64,000 nucleotides of DNA from positions 82,618 through 146,617 of IMG/VR virus record IMGVR_UViG_3300045131_002929. One strand, given 5' to 3'. The notes under the pieces are model-generated. The model saw only the letters and a list, made by a program, of their open reading frames with translations. It did no database searches and was not told where the DNA came from. A program made the position numbers and the translations under genes. This DNA comes from a virus. Of this stretch, positions 8,905 to 17,100 are shown piece by piece (position 1 is the stretch's first letter; each line of letters begins with the position of its first letter).

Positions 8905-9577
8905 AGCACCTATGTTTCAGGGCCGCGGCCCATGTTGGCGTAGGCGGGCGGCCCGCCGACGGTATGTCCGCGAGCGGCAGGCAGCTGGCCGCCCGCCACT
9001 CGGCCGGTCCGGAGAAAGGGCAGTGCGCGCAGAGCCGGTCCAGGCCCCAGACCGCCGTCGGCGGCTCCGCGCGGTAAAGGTCGGCCATGCCGAGCAGCCT
9101 GGCCTGCGGCACCGCGCCGCTGCACGGCAGCCACCCGCGCGGATCCAGCGAGAAGCCGCACCGGTAAGGCATCCTGCACGGGGTCGAGGCCAGCCCTAGG
9201 TCGGTAGGCGAGGCGAACACCGGCAGGTGGGCCTTGAGGCGCGGCGGCCGGCCCCCGAGCCGCACCGCCCGGCGCCAGCGGCCCGGGGGCGGCGGCAGGA
9301 CGCCGTTGGTGTCGACCTTCACAGAGCCGACCAGGCCGGCGTCGACGGCGGCCGCCAGCAACTCGGCTATCTCGGCGAAGGCCGGATGCAGCAGCGGCTC
9401 GCCGCCGGCCACCTTCACCCGCTCCGCCCTCGCGCCGGTAGCCGACAACTTATCGATAAATGACGCTATGGCCGCAGGGTCCACCAGTCCCGCGTCGGCG
9501 GGCCGGAGATGGCACAGCCGATTGCAGTCGGGGCAGGCCAGGTTGCAGGCCATGACGATGTTCAATTCCACACGCAC
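8894..9577 (-). CDS. Radical SAM protein with C-terminal Cys cluster
   Basis: This 227-residue protein begins at GTG 9577, behind AGGAAG. Residues 11-18 (CNLACPDC) form the CX3CX2C motif that binds the [4Fe-4S]-SAM cluster, and VAGGEPLLHP is the GGE region that contacts SAM. The C-terminal half has many further Cys (CRMPYRC, LPCSGA, LCAHC, SC, RC), like the auxiliary-cluster (SPASM/twitch) domains of peptide- or protein-modifying radical SAM enzymes. The substrate is unknown. It lies directly upstream of, and overlaps, the terminase, and is divergent from two very small genes that could be partners. A modification role on a peptide, protein or nucleoside is inference. Confidence 0.85.
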   Translation of the reverse strand: MRVELNIVMACNLACPDCNRLCHLRPADAGLVDPAAIASFIDKLSATGARAERVKVAGGEPLLHPAFAEIAELLAAAVDAGLVGSVKVDTNGVLPPPPGRWRRAVRLGGRPPRLKAHLPVFASPTDLGLASTPCRMPYRCGFSLDPRGWLPCSGAVPQARLLGMADLYRAEPPTAVWGLDRLCAHCPFSGPAEWRAASCLPLADIPSAGRPPTPTWAAALKHRCYDG

Positions 9578-9700
9578 TGCTACTTCCTACGGTAGGTTAA
9601 AAATAAGCCGGATCCAGTCATAATATACCAGTCTGCGGACCTAACTATTTTTTTTAACTCCGAACTCTGGCCGGCCCAACAACACGAAAGGAGAGGCAGT
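9578..9700 (+). promoter_or_regulatory. Divergent intergenic region with palindrome
   Basis: This AT-rich stretch separates the minus-strand radical SAM/terminase unit from the plus-strand small ORFs. It contains the palindrome CCTAC-G-GTAGG (9587-9597), close to the radical SAM start, and an AT-rich TATATTATG when read on the minus strand, which could be a -10 box. A T8 run lies at about 9649-9656. No convincing -35 box was found, so a promoter is likely by position but the exact boxes are unsure. Confidence 0.35.
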
Positions 9701-9874
9701 ATGCGTAAAACGGCAAGAAAGGCACAGAGGGTGAGGGGGTTGGAGTTCGCGGACGGATCGAAAGGCCCGGCGCTGTCGACGCCAGGCTTGAAGACGGCCA
9801 GGCGACCGGACAGGAGCGAGGGTGTCAAACCGAACCCCGGCGACGCCGACAGAAGGCGCGGGTCCGGTGGCTGA
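9701..9874 (+). CDS. Small Arg/Lys-rich protein, 57 residues
   Basis: The ATG is preceded by GAAAGGAGAGG at ideal spacing, which is the main support for this ORF. The product is 57 residues and strongly basic (many Arg, plus Lys, Gly, Pro), without a hydrophobic core, so it may be disordered or bind nucleic acid. It is divergent from the radical SAM gene and just ahead of a second small ORF. It could be a substrate of that enzyme or simply an unrelated phage mini-protein; nothing in the sequence decides. Confidence 0.5.
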   Translation: MRKTARKAQRVRGLEFADGSKGPALSTPGLKTARRPDRSEGVKPNPGDADRRRGSGG

Positions 9875-9878
9875 CGCC

Positions 9879-10058
9879 ATGGACAGACTGCTGCGGATGC
9901 TCAACGACGCCGTCGAAGAGCATTCCGCGGACGAGCCCGACGAGCTGTCGGGGGAAGGGGATTTGGAGTCGGAGGAAGCCGGCGGCCAGCCCGTTACGGT
10001 CAATGAATTCCACAACCACGGGGTGGTCGTAATACAGAACAACCACTATTACCGCTAA
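9879..10058 (+). CDS. Small acidic protein, 59 residues
   Basis: I choose ATG 9879, 4 bases after the stop of the previous small ORF; a GTG at 9822 is in frame but would overlap that ORF heavily. The product has 59 residues: an acidic middle (Glu/Asp-rich) and an unusual C-terminus, FHNHGVVVIQNNHYYR. The two small ORFs probably share a transcript. Function unknown. It is the last gene before the 620-base non-coding region. Confidence 0.45.
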   Translation: MDRLLRMLNDAVEEHSADEPDELSGEGDLESEEAGGQPVTVNEFHNHGVVVIQNNHYYR

Positions 10059-10515
10059 AGTTGGCACGGGGTTTGCGTCGCGCGCGAATATAGTATTATC
10101 TTATTTTTAGTATTTAATAATACTCTTAAGATTTATCCTATTTCGCGCGCGTGTGTGTGCACGCCCGCGTACGCGCCTGCGATAAGTATTATTCTTATTA
10201 AAACTATTAAACTGTAAGAATAAGAGTAATACCTTTCTCGCGCGCGTGCATGGGCGCAGGTGCGGGGGCGTGCAGGCCTGGGCGTGCGGGCGCCTTTTAA
10301 GAATAAAAATATATATTTTATTTATGCAGCTTCGCTGCTAATAAATAAAAATATATTACGAAAACGAAGGCGTTTTTGAAAAAGAAATTTGGAAAATTGT
10401 GAAATCGATCGGAGAGCCTCCGCTCGGGTGGGGGCTGCGCCCCCCCTCGCTGGGCTCCGAAGATCGAAGCCATGGGAGCTCGGAGCTCGGAGCTCGGATC
10501 ATTCACAGCTAGCCG
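10059..10515. other. Non-coding region: alternating AT/GC blocks, candidate origin
   Basis: No credible gene lies here. In order: an AT-rich block (10089-10143), a purine-pyrimidine alternating CG/GT block (10143-10181) able to form Z-DNA, a second AT-rich block (10183-10235), a second CG-rich block (10236-10294), and a long AT-rich stretch with a strong hairpin (10306-10358). Then come G/C runs that fold (GGGGGC-TGC-GCCCCC near 10433) and a short GAGCTCG tandem (10476-10498). Easily melted DNA beside repeats, immediately upstream of the replication-recombination operon, is what a replication origin looks like. This is inference, and no named initiator site was recognised. Confidence 0.5.
10306..10358. 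repeat. Long AT-rich inverted repeat with GCAGC-TTC-GCTGC tip
   Basis: The arms GCAGC and GCTGC (10326-10330 and 10334-10338) flank a 3-base loop. They extend outward for about 20 more nearly complementary A/T positions with a short bulge, giving a very stable cruciform or RNA hairpin. No T-tract follows directly that would make it a normal terminator. It sits at the centre of the AT-rich part of the candidate origin. Confidence 0.6.
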
Positions 10516-10647
10516 GCTTCGAAGCCTGGGCTAACATTCAGCTTCGAAGCTTGGGCTAACATTCAGCTTCGAAGCTCGGATCATTCACAGCTAGCCGGCT
10601 TCGAAGCCTGGGCTAACATTCAGCTTCGAAGCCTGGGCTAACATTCA
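10516..10647. repeat. Four 25-bp direct repeats with palindromic core
   Basis: The unit GCTTCGAAGCCTGGGCTAAC plus ATTCA occurs at 10516-10540, 10541-10565 (one mismatch), 10598-10622 and 10623-10647. A degenerate fifth start lies at 10566. Each unit begins with the perfect palindrome GCTTCGAAGC. Pairs of units are also part of a larger 82-bp repeat, with copies beginning at 10491 and 10573 (both AGCTCGGATCATTCACAG). Direct tandem units with no unique spacers rule out CRISPR. Iteron-like initiator binding is the natural hypothesis. They end about 35 bases before the SbcD-like start. Confidence 0.75.
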
Positions 10648-10682
10648 GCTGCGACAACCAACCAACCGAACAAGGAGGCCGA

Positions 10683-11753
10683 ATGTCCAGAATCATCTTC
10701 ATCGGGGACGGCCACATGTCCGAGCTCGCCTGGAAGTCCAGGCCTTCAGCTCGGTGGGACGCGAAGTCCGCCCTGCTGGCCATCGTCGGCGCGGAACGCG
10801 GCAGGGCCGACGCGCTCGTCTTCTGCGGGGACTGCTTCGACAGCAGAAGGCCCTCGCCGGACGAGTTCAAAGCCATGGCGGACTGCCTCGACGGCAGCGG
10901 CCTCAGGGTCCTGCACGTCCAGGGCAACCACGACAAATGCCGCGGCGAAGGCTGGATGAGCCTGCTAGGCTCGGAAAGCCTGCACGGCCGGGTCGTCGAC
11001 GTCAGCGGGGTCAAGCTGGCCGGGGTGGACCACAGCGGCCCGGACGAGCTGGAGGCCGTGCTAGGCGGGATCTGCGACAGCGGGCCTTTCGACGTCCTAG
11101 TCCTGCACCAGGCGCTCAGCGAGGCCGGCAGCAGGGAGCCGGGATGCCTCAGCAAGGCGGACGTCCCGCACTGCGCCCGGATCGGCATGGTGGTCGGCCA
11201 CACCCACAACCCGATGGCCTGCCGGGACTCCGAGGGCCGCTGGGTCGTCAGCCCGGGCTGCACCCACCGGCGCAAGGTGGACGAGCCGCCCGGCACGTAC
11301 GCCGTCCTCGAGGACGGCGCGTTCAGCTCGGAGCGCGTCCAGTGGGGCCGGGAGCTGCTCGAGCTGACCGCCGAGGCGGCCGCGGCCCGCGAGGAGCCCG
11401 CGGCCGATCCGCCGCAGCTGGCCAGAGTGCGCGGGGCCGACCCGCGCACTCTGGCGAAAGCCTGCAACAGGCTGGCCAAGCTCGGCCTGCTGGTCTTCCC
11501 GCAGCTCGAGGCGGGTCCCGGCAGGGAGGCCGTGAAGGTCAGCGTCGGCGAGCTGTGCAGGCTCGAAGACGCGATATCGTCGTTCGCCAGCTCGCCGGAC
11601 ATGGCGGGCTTCCTGCTGGCCGCCTGCTCCGAGGGCGTCAGGGAGGTCGATCACAGGTCGGAGGTCATGCGGTCCGAGCGGGCCGAACTCGAAAGGAGGC
11701 TGGCAGATGCCCAGGCTGTTAGGAATGCGGGCGTCCAATCTGGGCGTCCATGA
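10683..11753 (+). CDS. SbcD/Mre11/gp47-like recombination nuclease subunit
   Basis: This 356-residue metallophosphoesterase carries the full motif set: GDGH (D-x-H), GDCFD, GNHD, a single His in VLHQ, and GHTH. In the SbcCD, Mre11-Rad50 and T4 gp46/47 complexes this subunit cuts DNA using two metal ions, resecting double-strand breaks for recombination-dependent replication. The start follows AAGGAGG. Its end overlaps the ATPase partner gene by 47 bases, so the pair is translationally coupled, as expected for a fixed-ratio complex. Length fits the family. This is the first gene of the replication operon. Confidence 0.92.
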   Translation: MSRIIFIGDGHMSELAWKSRPSARWDAKSALLAIVGAERGRADALVFCGDCFDSRRPSPDEFKAMADCLDGSGLRVLHVQGNHDKCRGEGWMSLLGSESLHGRVVDVSGVKLAGVDHSGPDELEAVLGGICDSGPFDVLVLHQALSEAGSREPGCLSKADVPHCARIGMVVGHTHNPMACRDSEGRWVVSPGCTHRRKVDEPPGTYAVLEDGAFSSERVQWGRELLELTAEAAAAREEPAADPPQLARVRGADPRTLAKACNRLAKLGLLVFPQLEAGPGREAVKVSVGELCRLEDAISSFASSPDMAGFLLAACSEGVREVDHRSEVMRSERAELERRLADAQAVRNAGVQSGRP

Positions 11754-13722
11754 GACGCTCGAGGTGGCGTTCCCGTCGGGGATGACGCTGCTCAGAGGCC
11801 GCAACGGGTCCGGCAAGAGCACGATGCTCGCCGGCCTTTTTTTCGCCTTGGCGGGCGACCACCCCGAGGAGGGCAAGACCAAGGCCTCGCTGCTGGCGTG
11901 GGGCGCCAGGAAAGGCTGGGTCGAGGTCGACTTCGAGGCCGAGGGCAAGGCCTACAAGGTCCGCCGCGCGCTGGACGCGGCCGCCGCGTCGCTGGAGGGC
12001 GGCGAGGCTAAGATCACAGGCGCCAAGAACGTCGACGCCGCGGTGGCCGACCTGCTCGGCATGGACCGCGACTCGCTGCTGCTGGCCGCCTTCATGAGCC
12101 AGCGGGACAGCACGGACATCCTCACGGCCACGGAGTCCAAACGGCTCAGGGAATGGGCGCGGCTGGCCGGCTTCAAGCACGCCGAGCGCGTCAGGGAGCG
12201 GCTGCGGGCGGCCTCGGCCGAGATACCGCCGCGGCAGGACATGGCGCAAAGGCTGGAGGCGCTGCGGGCCAGCTTGGCGGATAACGAGAAAAGAACGGCG
12301 GCGGTGGAAGCCTCGCTAGCGCCCCTGGCAGAAACGGCAGCGGCCGCAAAAGCCGCGGCCCTCGTCTATATACCCTCCGGCATCAAAGCCTCTGAAAAGG
12401 CCCTCAGAATCGCTGAAAACGCCATTAGCCTCGAAAAGACGCTGGTGGGGCTTATGGCGCTGCCGCCTAGGGCCGAGGTCAAACCGCCGCCCGACGCCGG
12501 GCTGCGGGCCAAGGCGGCGGCCTGGTCCAGGGCGTACGAGCTGGCCGGCGCGATCGCCGAGGCGGAGCAGGGCTTGAAGGCCATGCCCGAAGCGGCGGCC
12601 GTCGAGCGGGAGCTGGCCACGGCGCGGCAGGAGGCGGAGGCCGAGACGGTCCGGTCCGGCCTATCCGCCGTCAGGTCCGGCCTGAAGGCGGGCATGACGT
12701 GTCCGGTCTGCGACAGCATCCTGGCAGCCGATCCGGGCCAGATCCTATCGATAGGTTCAAACCACAGGGCGGCGGCGCGCAGGCTGGAGTCGGAGCTCGC
12801 GGCCAGAAGAAAAGCCGACGACAGACTGGCGGGCCTGAGGGCGGATTTCGATAAGTCGGCGGCGATGGCGGCGGGCTTCGACAAAGTGGCGTACGACGCG
12901 GCGATGACGGCCGCGGAGGGCGCGGCGCTCGCGGCGCGGGGCAACAAGGCCCGCGACGAGCTGGAGGCCGAGGTCGTCAGGCTGCACGAGGCGGGCCTGC
13001 GGTTAAAGGATATCGCGGCCGTGCCGGACGACACGCCGGACCCCGCTCTGCTCAGAAAAGCCGCCGACGATGCTTCTATTATTCTAATAGAAGCAAAATC
13101 CGAGCTTAGACACTTGCAAAGCTTGAAGGCGATGCTAGTTTTAGAGCTGTCTGAGATCGAGGCTTGGGAGGCGTTGCGGGCGGTGGAGGACGCGCAGCGG
13201 TCGTTTCTGGAGGGATCCAGGGCGGCGCTCGCTCCGGACGCGGCGCCAAGGGCCGCGGCGGCCGCGCTGGCCGCCCCGCTGGCCCAGGCCGTGTCGGCCC
13301 AGCTGTTCATGATGGGCGCCCCCTTCTCGCTATCGATAACCAGCGAGCTGGAGCCGCGGGCCGTGAAGGACGGCCGTAACGTGTCGCCGAGGGATCTATC
13401 AGGCGGCCAGCGGGCCATGCTGGCGGTGGCCGTGAGGCTGGCGCTGGTCGAGACGCTGGCGGGCGGGGTGCCTTTCCTGGTGCTGGACGAGCCCACGCCG
13501 CATCTCGACGAGCCGAACAGGGAGGCGCTCGCGGCGGCTTTGACGGCCACCAGGGACTCGCTGGCGGCCTCGGGGATCCAGATGATAGTGTGTTCGCACG
13601 AGCAGGAGCTGCTGCCGGCGGCCGACGCCGAGATAGTGTTCCAACAGGTTGGAAAGAAGGTGGCAGATGCTGACGATATCAGGGAACCTCGCGATGGTGG
13701 CGCCGTGGGAGCCGACGCTTGA
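11707..13722 (+). CDS. SbcC/Rad50/gp46-like ATPase subunit
   Basis: This 671-residue SMC-type ATPase is the partner of the upstream nuclease. Visible features are Walker A GRNGSGKS (residues 31-38), long Ala/Glu/Lys-rich coiled-coil arms, a zinc hook CPVC near residue 332, the ABC signature LSGGQRAM near 563, and Walker B FLVLDEPTPHLDE near 595. ATP binding clamps DNA ends and gates the nuclease. The start is ATG behind AAAGGAGG inside the nuclease gene. Its end overlaps the next helicase start by about 56 bases. A locally AT-rich stretch around 13068-13160 stands out against the GC-rich surroundings. Confidence 0.93.
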   Translation: MPRLLGMRASNLGVHETLEVAFPSGMTLLRGRNGSGKSTMLAGLFFALAGDHPEEGKTKASLLAWGARKGWVEVDFEAEGKAYKVRRALDAAAASLEGGEAKITGAKNVDAAVADLLGMDRDSLLLAAFMSQRDSTDILTATESKRLREWARLAGFKHAERVRERLRAASAEIPPRQDMAQRLEALRASLADNEKRTAAVEASLAPLAETAAAAKAAALVYIPSGIKASEKALRIAENAISLEKTLVGLMALPPRAEVKPPPDAGLRAKAAAWSRAYELAGAIAEAEQGLKAMPEAAAVERELATARQEAEAETVRSGLSAVRSGLKAGMTCPVCDSILAADPGQILSIGSNHRAAARRLESELAARRKADDRLAGLRADFDKSAAMAAGFDKVAYDAAMTAAEGAALAARGNKARDELEAEVVRLHEAGLRLKDIAAVPDDTPDPALLRKAADDASIILIEAKSELRHLQSLKAMLVLELSEIEAWEALRAVEDAQRSFLEGSRAALAPDAAPRAAAAALAAPLAQAVSAQLFMMGAPFSLSITSELEPRAVKDGRNVSPRDLSGGQRAMLAVAVRLALVETLAGGVPFLVLDEPTPHLDEPNREALAAALTATRDSLAASGIQMIVCSHEQELLPAADAEIVFQQVGKKVADADDIREPRDGGAVGADA

Positions 13723-15109
13723 GCCTTCGCTCACGGTCAGGCGCAAAATATTCGATCCGCGCTCCAAGACGCCGACTGAGAAGCTCGAGCTGCTGTATTC
13801 GGTCGACAAGTCCGGAGTCGGCGGCTACGTGCCGGCGGGGCTTGCCGAGCGGGTAGCGCGGGCGCTCGTCAAGATGAGGGGCGCGTGTCCGATCAAAGAC
13901 CTGCGCAAGTGGGCGGCGCTGCCGACGCCGGACTGGTCCAGGATAGACCTCACCAAGCTGCGCGACGGCCAGGCCGAGCTGCTGGCCGCGGTGGCTTCGA
14001 GTCATAGCGGCGTCATCGTGGCGCCGCCGGGGTTCGGCAAGAGCACCTGCCTGTGCTTCATGTGCATGGTGTACCCGGACGCCGTCATCGTGGTGGCCAC
14101 GCCGAGGGTGTCCGTCGTGCGGACCATAGCGGACAGGATGAAGACCTTTCCGGCTTTGGACGGCCAGGTGGGCGTCATGTGCACCGGCAGGAACGACGGA
14201 TGGACGAACCGCATCACGGTGACGACGACCAAGGGCATGGAGAAGGCGCGGTACGCCGACTGCGACCTGCTGGTGCTCGACGAGTGCCACTGCGCGGCCG
14301 CTCCGGGGGTATCCACGGCGCTGGCCAAGTTCCACGAGGCCCGCAAGTGGGGGCTTAGCGCGTCGCCCACGGGCCGAGGGGATAACGCCGACCTGCTGCT
14401 GGAGGCTTTGATCGGACCCGTCCGGTTCGAGCATACCTACCAGCAGGCCGTGTCGTCCAAGTCCATCGTGCAGATCGACGCCATGGTGGTGCGCAACAAG
14501 GAGCCGAGCCCCGGCAACTACGGGACGCGGATAGCCATGAAGCGGCACTGCGTGTGGCGCAACAACAAGCGCAACGACCTGATCGCCTCCGCGGCCAGGA
14601 TATGCAGCAATCAAGGCCAGACGCTGATCATGTGCGAGACGGTGGAGCACGTCATGGAGCTGCGCAAGCGGCTGCCTGGCTGGGTCACCGTGTATGCGGC
14701 CTGCGACAAGGCCCGCTACCAGGGCTTCGTAGACAAAGGCATGACGGACGAGCCATTGAAAAGCGCCGACGACCTCATCGAAGTTCAGAAGAAATTTGAG
14801 CGCGGTGAGATCAATAGAGCTATAACCACGATGACATGGCGTGAAGGAGTAGATTTTGTCAAACTAGCCTTCCTGGTGAGGGCCGACTCTATGTCGGGCG
14901 AGATACCGGCCATACAGATAACCGGCCGGCTCAGCCGCACGAACAAAGGCAAAAGCACAGGAATACTGGTGGATTTCCTCGACGAGGCGGACACTCAAAT
15001 GCGCGCCTCGGCCTGGAAAAAGATCAAGCTCTACAAAGCCAAAGGTTGGAACGTCAACGTGATAGACGGTGTGGACAAGCTCAAGAACCTAGTCGAGGTG
15101 GAGTTTTAA
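13667..15109 (+). CDS. UvsW-like superfamily 2 DNA helicase
   Basis: I choose ATG 13667, which has AAGAAGGTGG just upstream; an in-frame TTG at 13649 is less likely. The 480-residue protein has helicase motifs Q/I (APPGFGKST near residue 118), II (DECH near 204), III (LSASPT), V (TTMTWREGVDF) and VI (QITGRLSRT). The N-terminal ~90 residues look like a small substrate-binding domain, as in T4 UvsW. UvsW unwinds recombination intermediates and R-loops, which suits its place behind the gp46/47-like pair. The motif V region (about 14770-14880) is AT-rich relative to the rest. Confidence 0.88.
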   Translation: MLTISGNLAMVAPWEPTLEPSLTVRRKIFDPRSKTPTEKLELLYSVDKSGVGGYVPAGLAERVARALVKMRGACPIKDLRKWAALPTPDWSRIDLTKLRDGQAELLAAVASSHSGVIVAPPGFGKSTCLCFMCMVYPDAVIVVATPRVSVVRTIADRMKTFPALDGQVGVMCTGRNDGWTNRITVTTTKGMEKARYADCDLLVLDECHCAAAPGVSTALAKFHEARKWGLSASPTGRGDNADLLLEALIGPVRFEHTYQQAVSSKSIVQIDAMVVRNKEPSPGNYGTRIAMKRHCVWRNNKRNDLIASAARICSNQGQTLIMCETVEHVMELRKRLPGWVTVYAACDKARYQGFVDKGMTDEPLKSADDLIEVQKKFERGEINRAITTMTWREGVDFVKLAFLVRADSMSGEIPAIQITGRLSRTNKGKSTGILVDFLDEADTQMRASAWKKIKLYKAKGWNVNVIDGVDKLKNLVEVEF

Positions 15110-15110
15110 G

Positions 15111-15611
15111 ATGGACGAGCATGACGAGATGCTGGCGCTGCTCGGCGGTCCCTACAGGATCACGGGCAACCCAGGCTGGCCGGGGCTTAAAGCCAGGCTC
15201 GACGCCATGGGCGCCACCTGGCCGGAGTTCCTGCGCGCGGTCTCGTACGAGGCCGGCGCCTCGAAGCTCGTACCGGGCTTCCTCGTGTCGCCGGCCGCCT
15301 TCGAGCTGTTCGCCAGGGCGCGCGAGACGCAGCTGGCCGAGAATGAGATGCGCTGCCAGATGCAGCGCAGGCGGGTGCTGACCCTTCTCAGGGAAGGCAG
15401 GACCCCTGACGACATAGCGTCGGACGGAACGGAGTGCCTCTGCGCGGTGCTACGCTACTTCCTCGCTAGAATGGCCGAATCGCCCGACGCGGACGCGCTA
15501 AAGGCTGGAGCCAAGCACGAGGATGAGGCCAATCCAGACCTCACCTCGAAAATAGTAGGATGGGACCCAGAATGGCAAGAGTATCTGACAGAACTCCGCC
15601 ACCGCAGCTAG
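15111..15611 (+). CDS. Unknown protein between two helicases
   Basis: A 166-residue protein beginning one base after the helicase stop; its C-terminus overlaps the DnaB-like start by about 40 bases. It is mostly helical, with a central LTLLREGRTPDDIAS segment that could be a helix-turn-helix-like fold. Position between two helicases makes a loader or accessory replication role possible, but there is no recognisable motif and I leave it unassigned. Confidence 0.6.
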   Translation: MDEHDEMLALLGGPYRITGNPGWPGLKARLDAMGATWPEFLRAVSYEAGASKLVPGFLVSPAAFELFARARETQLAENEMRCQMQRRRVLTLLREGRTPDDIASDGTECLCAVLRYFLARMAESPDADALKAGAKHEDEANPDLTSKIVGWDPEWQEYLTELRHRS

Positions 15612-17080
15612 AGCTGACCAAGACCAGCTACGACGTGCTGGCCATGCACGTGGTCAGGGACCCTGTGGTGTTCGCGGAGTTCTGTGAGCGCACCAGCCCG
15701 ACCACGTTCGACAAGGTGCTCTACATGCCGCACGACATGATAGCGGAGGCGGCTGCCAGGGTATACAGGGAGACCAAGGAGCTGCCCGGTCCGCTATTCC
15801 TCCGCAGCAAGCTGCTGGAGGTGCTGAGCGAGCATACGCTGCCTGACGAGGCCAAGGCTGCGACGCTGGCCTTTTTCGACATGGCGGCGGCGGTCGGCGA
15901 GGAGTATCTGACGAGGTCTTGGGCTCTCAAGATACTGTCGGCGGTCATCTCCGCGCAGGTGGCGAAGCGCTCGGGCGAGAAGCTGATGCGCGCGCTGGAG
16001 CAAGGCTCCAACCTGGACCACGCGTTCGAGCAGATCATGGCCGACAAGGACCGGCGCCTGAGCGGAATAGGCTCCAAGAAGTCCGGGATAAACCCGTTCG
16101 AGTGCATGGAGCGGCTCATGGTGAAGTCCGAGTACCACGCGACGGGCGTGGACTTCCTGGACGTGGTGCTAGGCGGCGGGTTCCGGCGCGGCGACCTGGT
16201 CGCGCTGCTCGGCGGAACCAGTGGCGGCAAGACCACCCTGGCGCTGCAGGTGGCGTTCGAGTGGATCCGGCAGGGGCCGGACAGGCACACCGTGGTGTGC
16301 TCGTACGAGCAGCCGGCCGAGGGCGACATAGCCGAGAGGCTGATGACGCTGGCCACCGGCATGCCCTCCTCGAACTTCAGGGGCAGGCCTTTCGCGGATA
16401 TCGACCACGCCGCGATAGACATCTTCAACAAGAGGCTGTCGGCGGACCAGCGGTCGCGCTTCCACTTCAAGGACATGTCGGAGGGGGAGCACGGCAGGCG
16501 CGGCATGGCCGACATCAAGGCGGCGCTGGCCGAGTTCGGCTGCCCGCGGCATGACGGCGCCCCCACGCTGGTCGTGCTGGACTGGCTGCAGCCGCTGCTT
16601 CAGCGGGCCATGTCCGGCTCGGGCCGGGAGGCTTCGGACTCGTCGCAGCTTCGACTGTACGGCGGCATGTTCATGGACGAGCTGAAGTCGTTCAAAAACA
16701 AAGAGAACGTGTGCGTGTTCATAACGCACCAGCTGAGTTCTGAGGCCGCGGCGGCGGCGCCGAGCCGCAAGCCTGTGTGCCAGGACGCCGCCGAGTGGAA
16801 GGGCTTCGCCAATCTTACCGACCTGACGTTCGCGCTCGGGACGCTGTCGGACGAGTATGTGGCGTGGCTCGTGGCGAGCAAGACCCGCGGGATAGCCAAG
16901 CAGTCGCGCTTCCTGAAGCTGAAGGGCGAGCTTTGCCGCTGGGTGGACGCGGAGTCCGAGTACATGGTGTCGTCGTCAGGGAAAGTCGTGTCGAAGGACA
17001 TGGAGATGGAGGACGACTCCGAGCCGCCGCAGAGGCGCGGCGGCTACCGGCCGACTGCGGCCTCGCAGTTCATGCGCTAA
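15572..17080 (+). CDS. DnaB-like replicative DNA helicase
   Basis: I choose ATG 15572; ATG 15560 is an in-frame alternative. The protein has about 502 residues: an N-terminal helical domain (to about 150) and a RecA-fold motor with Walker A GGTSGGKTT near residue 213, a conserved YEQPAEGD segment, Walker B LVVLDW, and ITHQLS. This layout matches the DnaB/gp41 family, which unwinds the replication fork 5'-3' as a hexamer. The adjacent primase supports a primosome. The C-terminal tail is charged and probably disordered. Confidence 0.88.
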   Translation: MARVSDRTPPPQLELTKTSYDVLAMHVVRDPVVFAEFCERTSPTTFDKVLYMPHDMIAEAAARVYRETKELPGPLFLRSKLLEVLSEHTLPDEAKAATLAFFDMAAAVGEEYLTRSWALKILSAVISAQVAKRSGEKLMRALEQGSNLDHAFEQIMADKDRRLSGIGSKKSGINPFECMERLMVKSEYHATGVDFLDVVLGGGFRRGDLVALLGGTSGGKTTLALQVAFEWIRQGPDRHTVVCSYEQPAEGDIAERLMTLATGMPSSNFRGRPFADIDHAAIDIFNKRLSADQRSRFHFKDMSEGEHGRRGMADIKAALAEFGCPRHDGAPTLVVLDWLQPLLQRAMSGSGREASDSSQLRLYGGMFMDELKSFKNKENVCVFITHQLSSEAAAAAPSRKPVCQDAAEWKGFANLTDLTFALGTLSDEYVAWLVASKTRGIAKQSRFLKLKGELCRWVDAESEYMVSSSGKVVSKDMEMEDDSEPPQRRGGYRPTAASQFMR

Positions 17081-17100
17081 CAGAAAGGAACAAATGCCAA

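Noticed and set aside
10516-10647. CRISPR-like repeats
   Set aside because: The units are directly adjacent or nested in an 82-bp repeat, have no unique spacers and no cas genes nearby.
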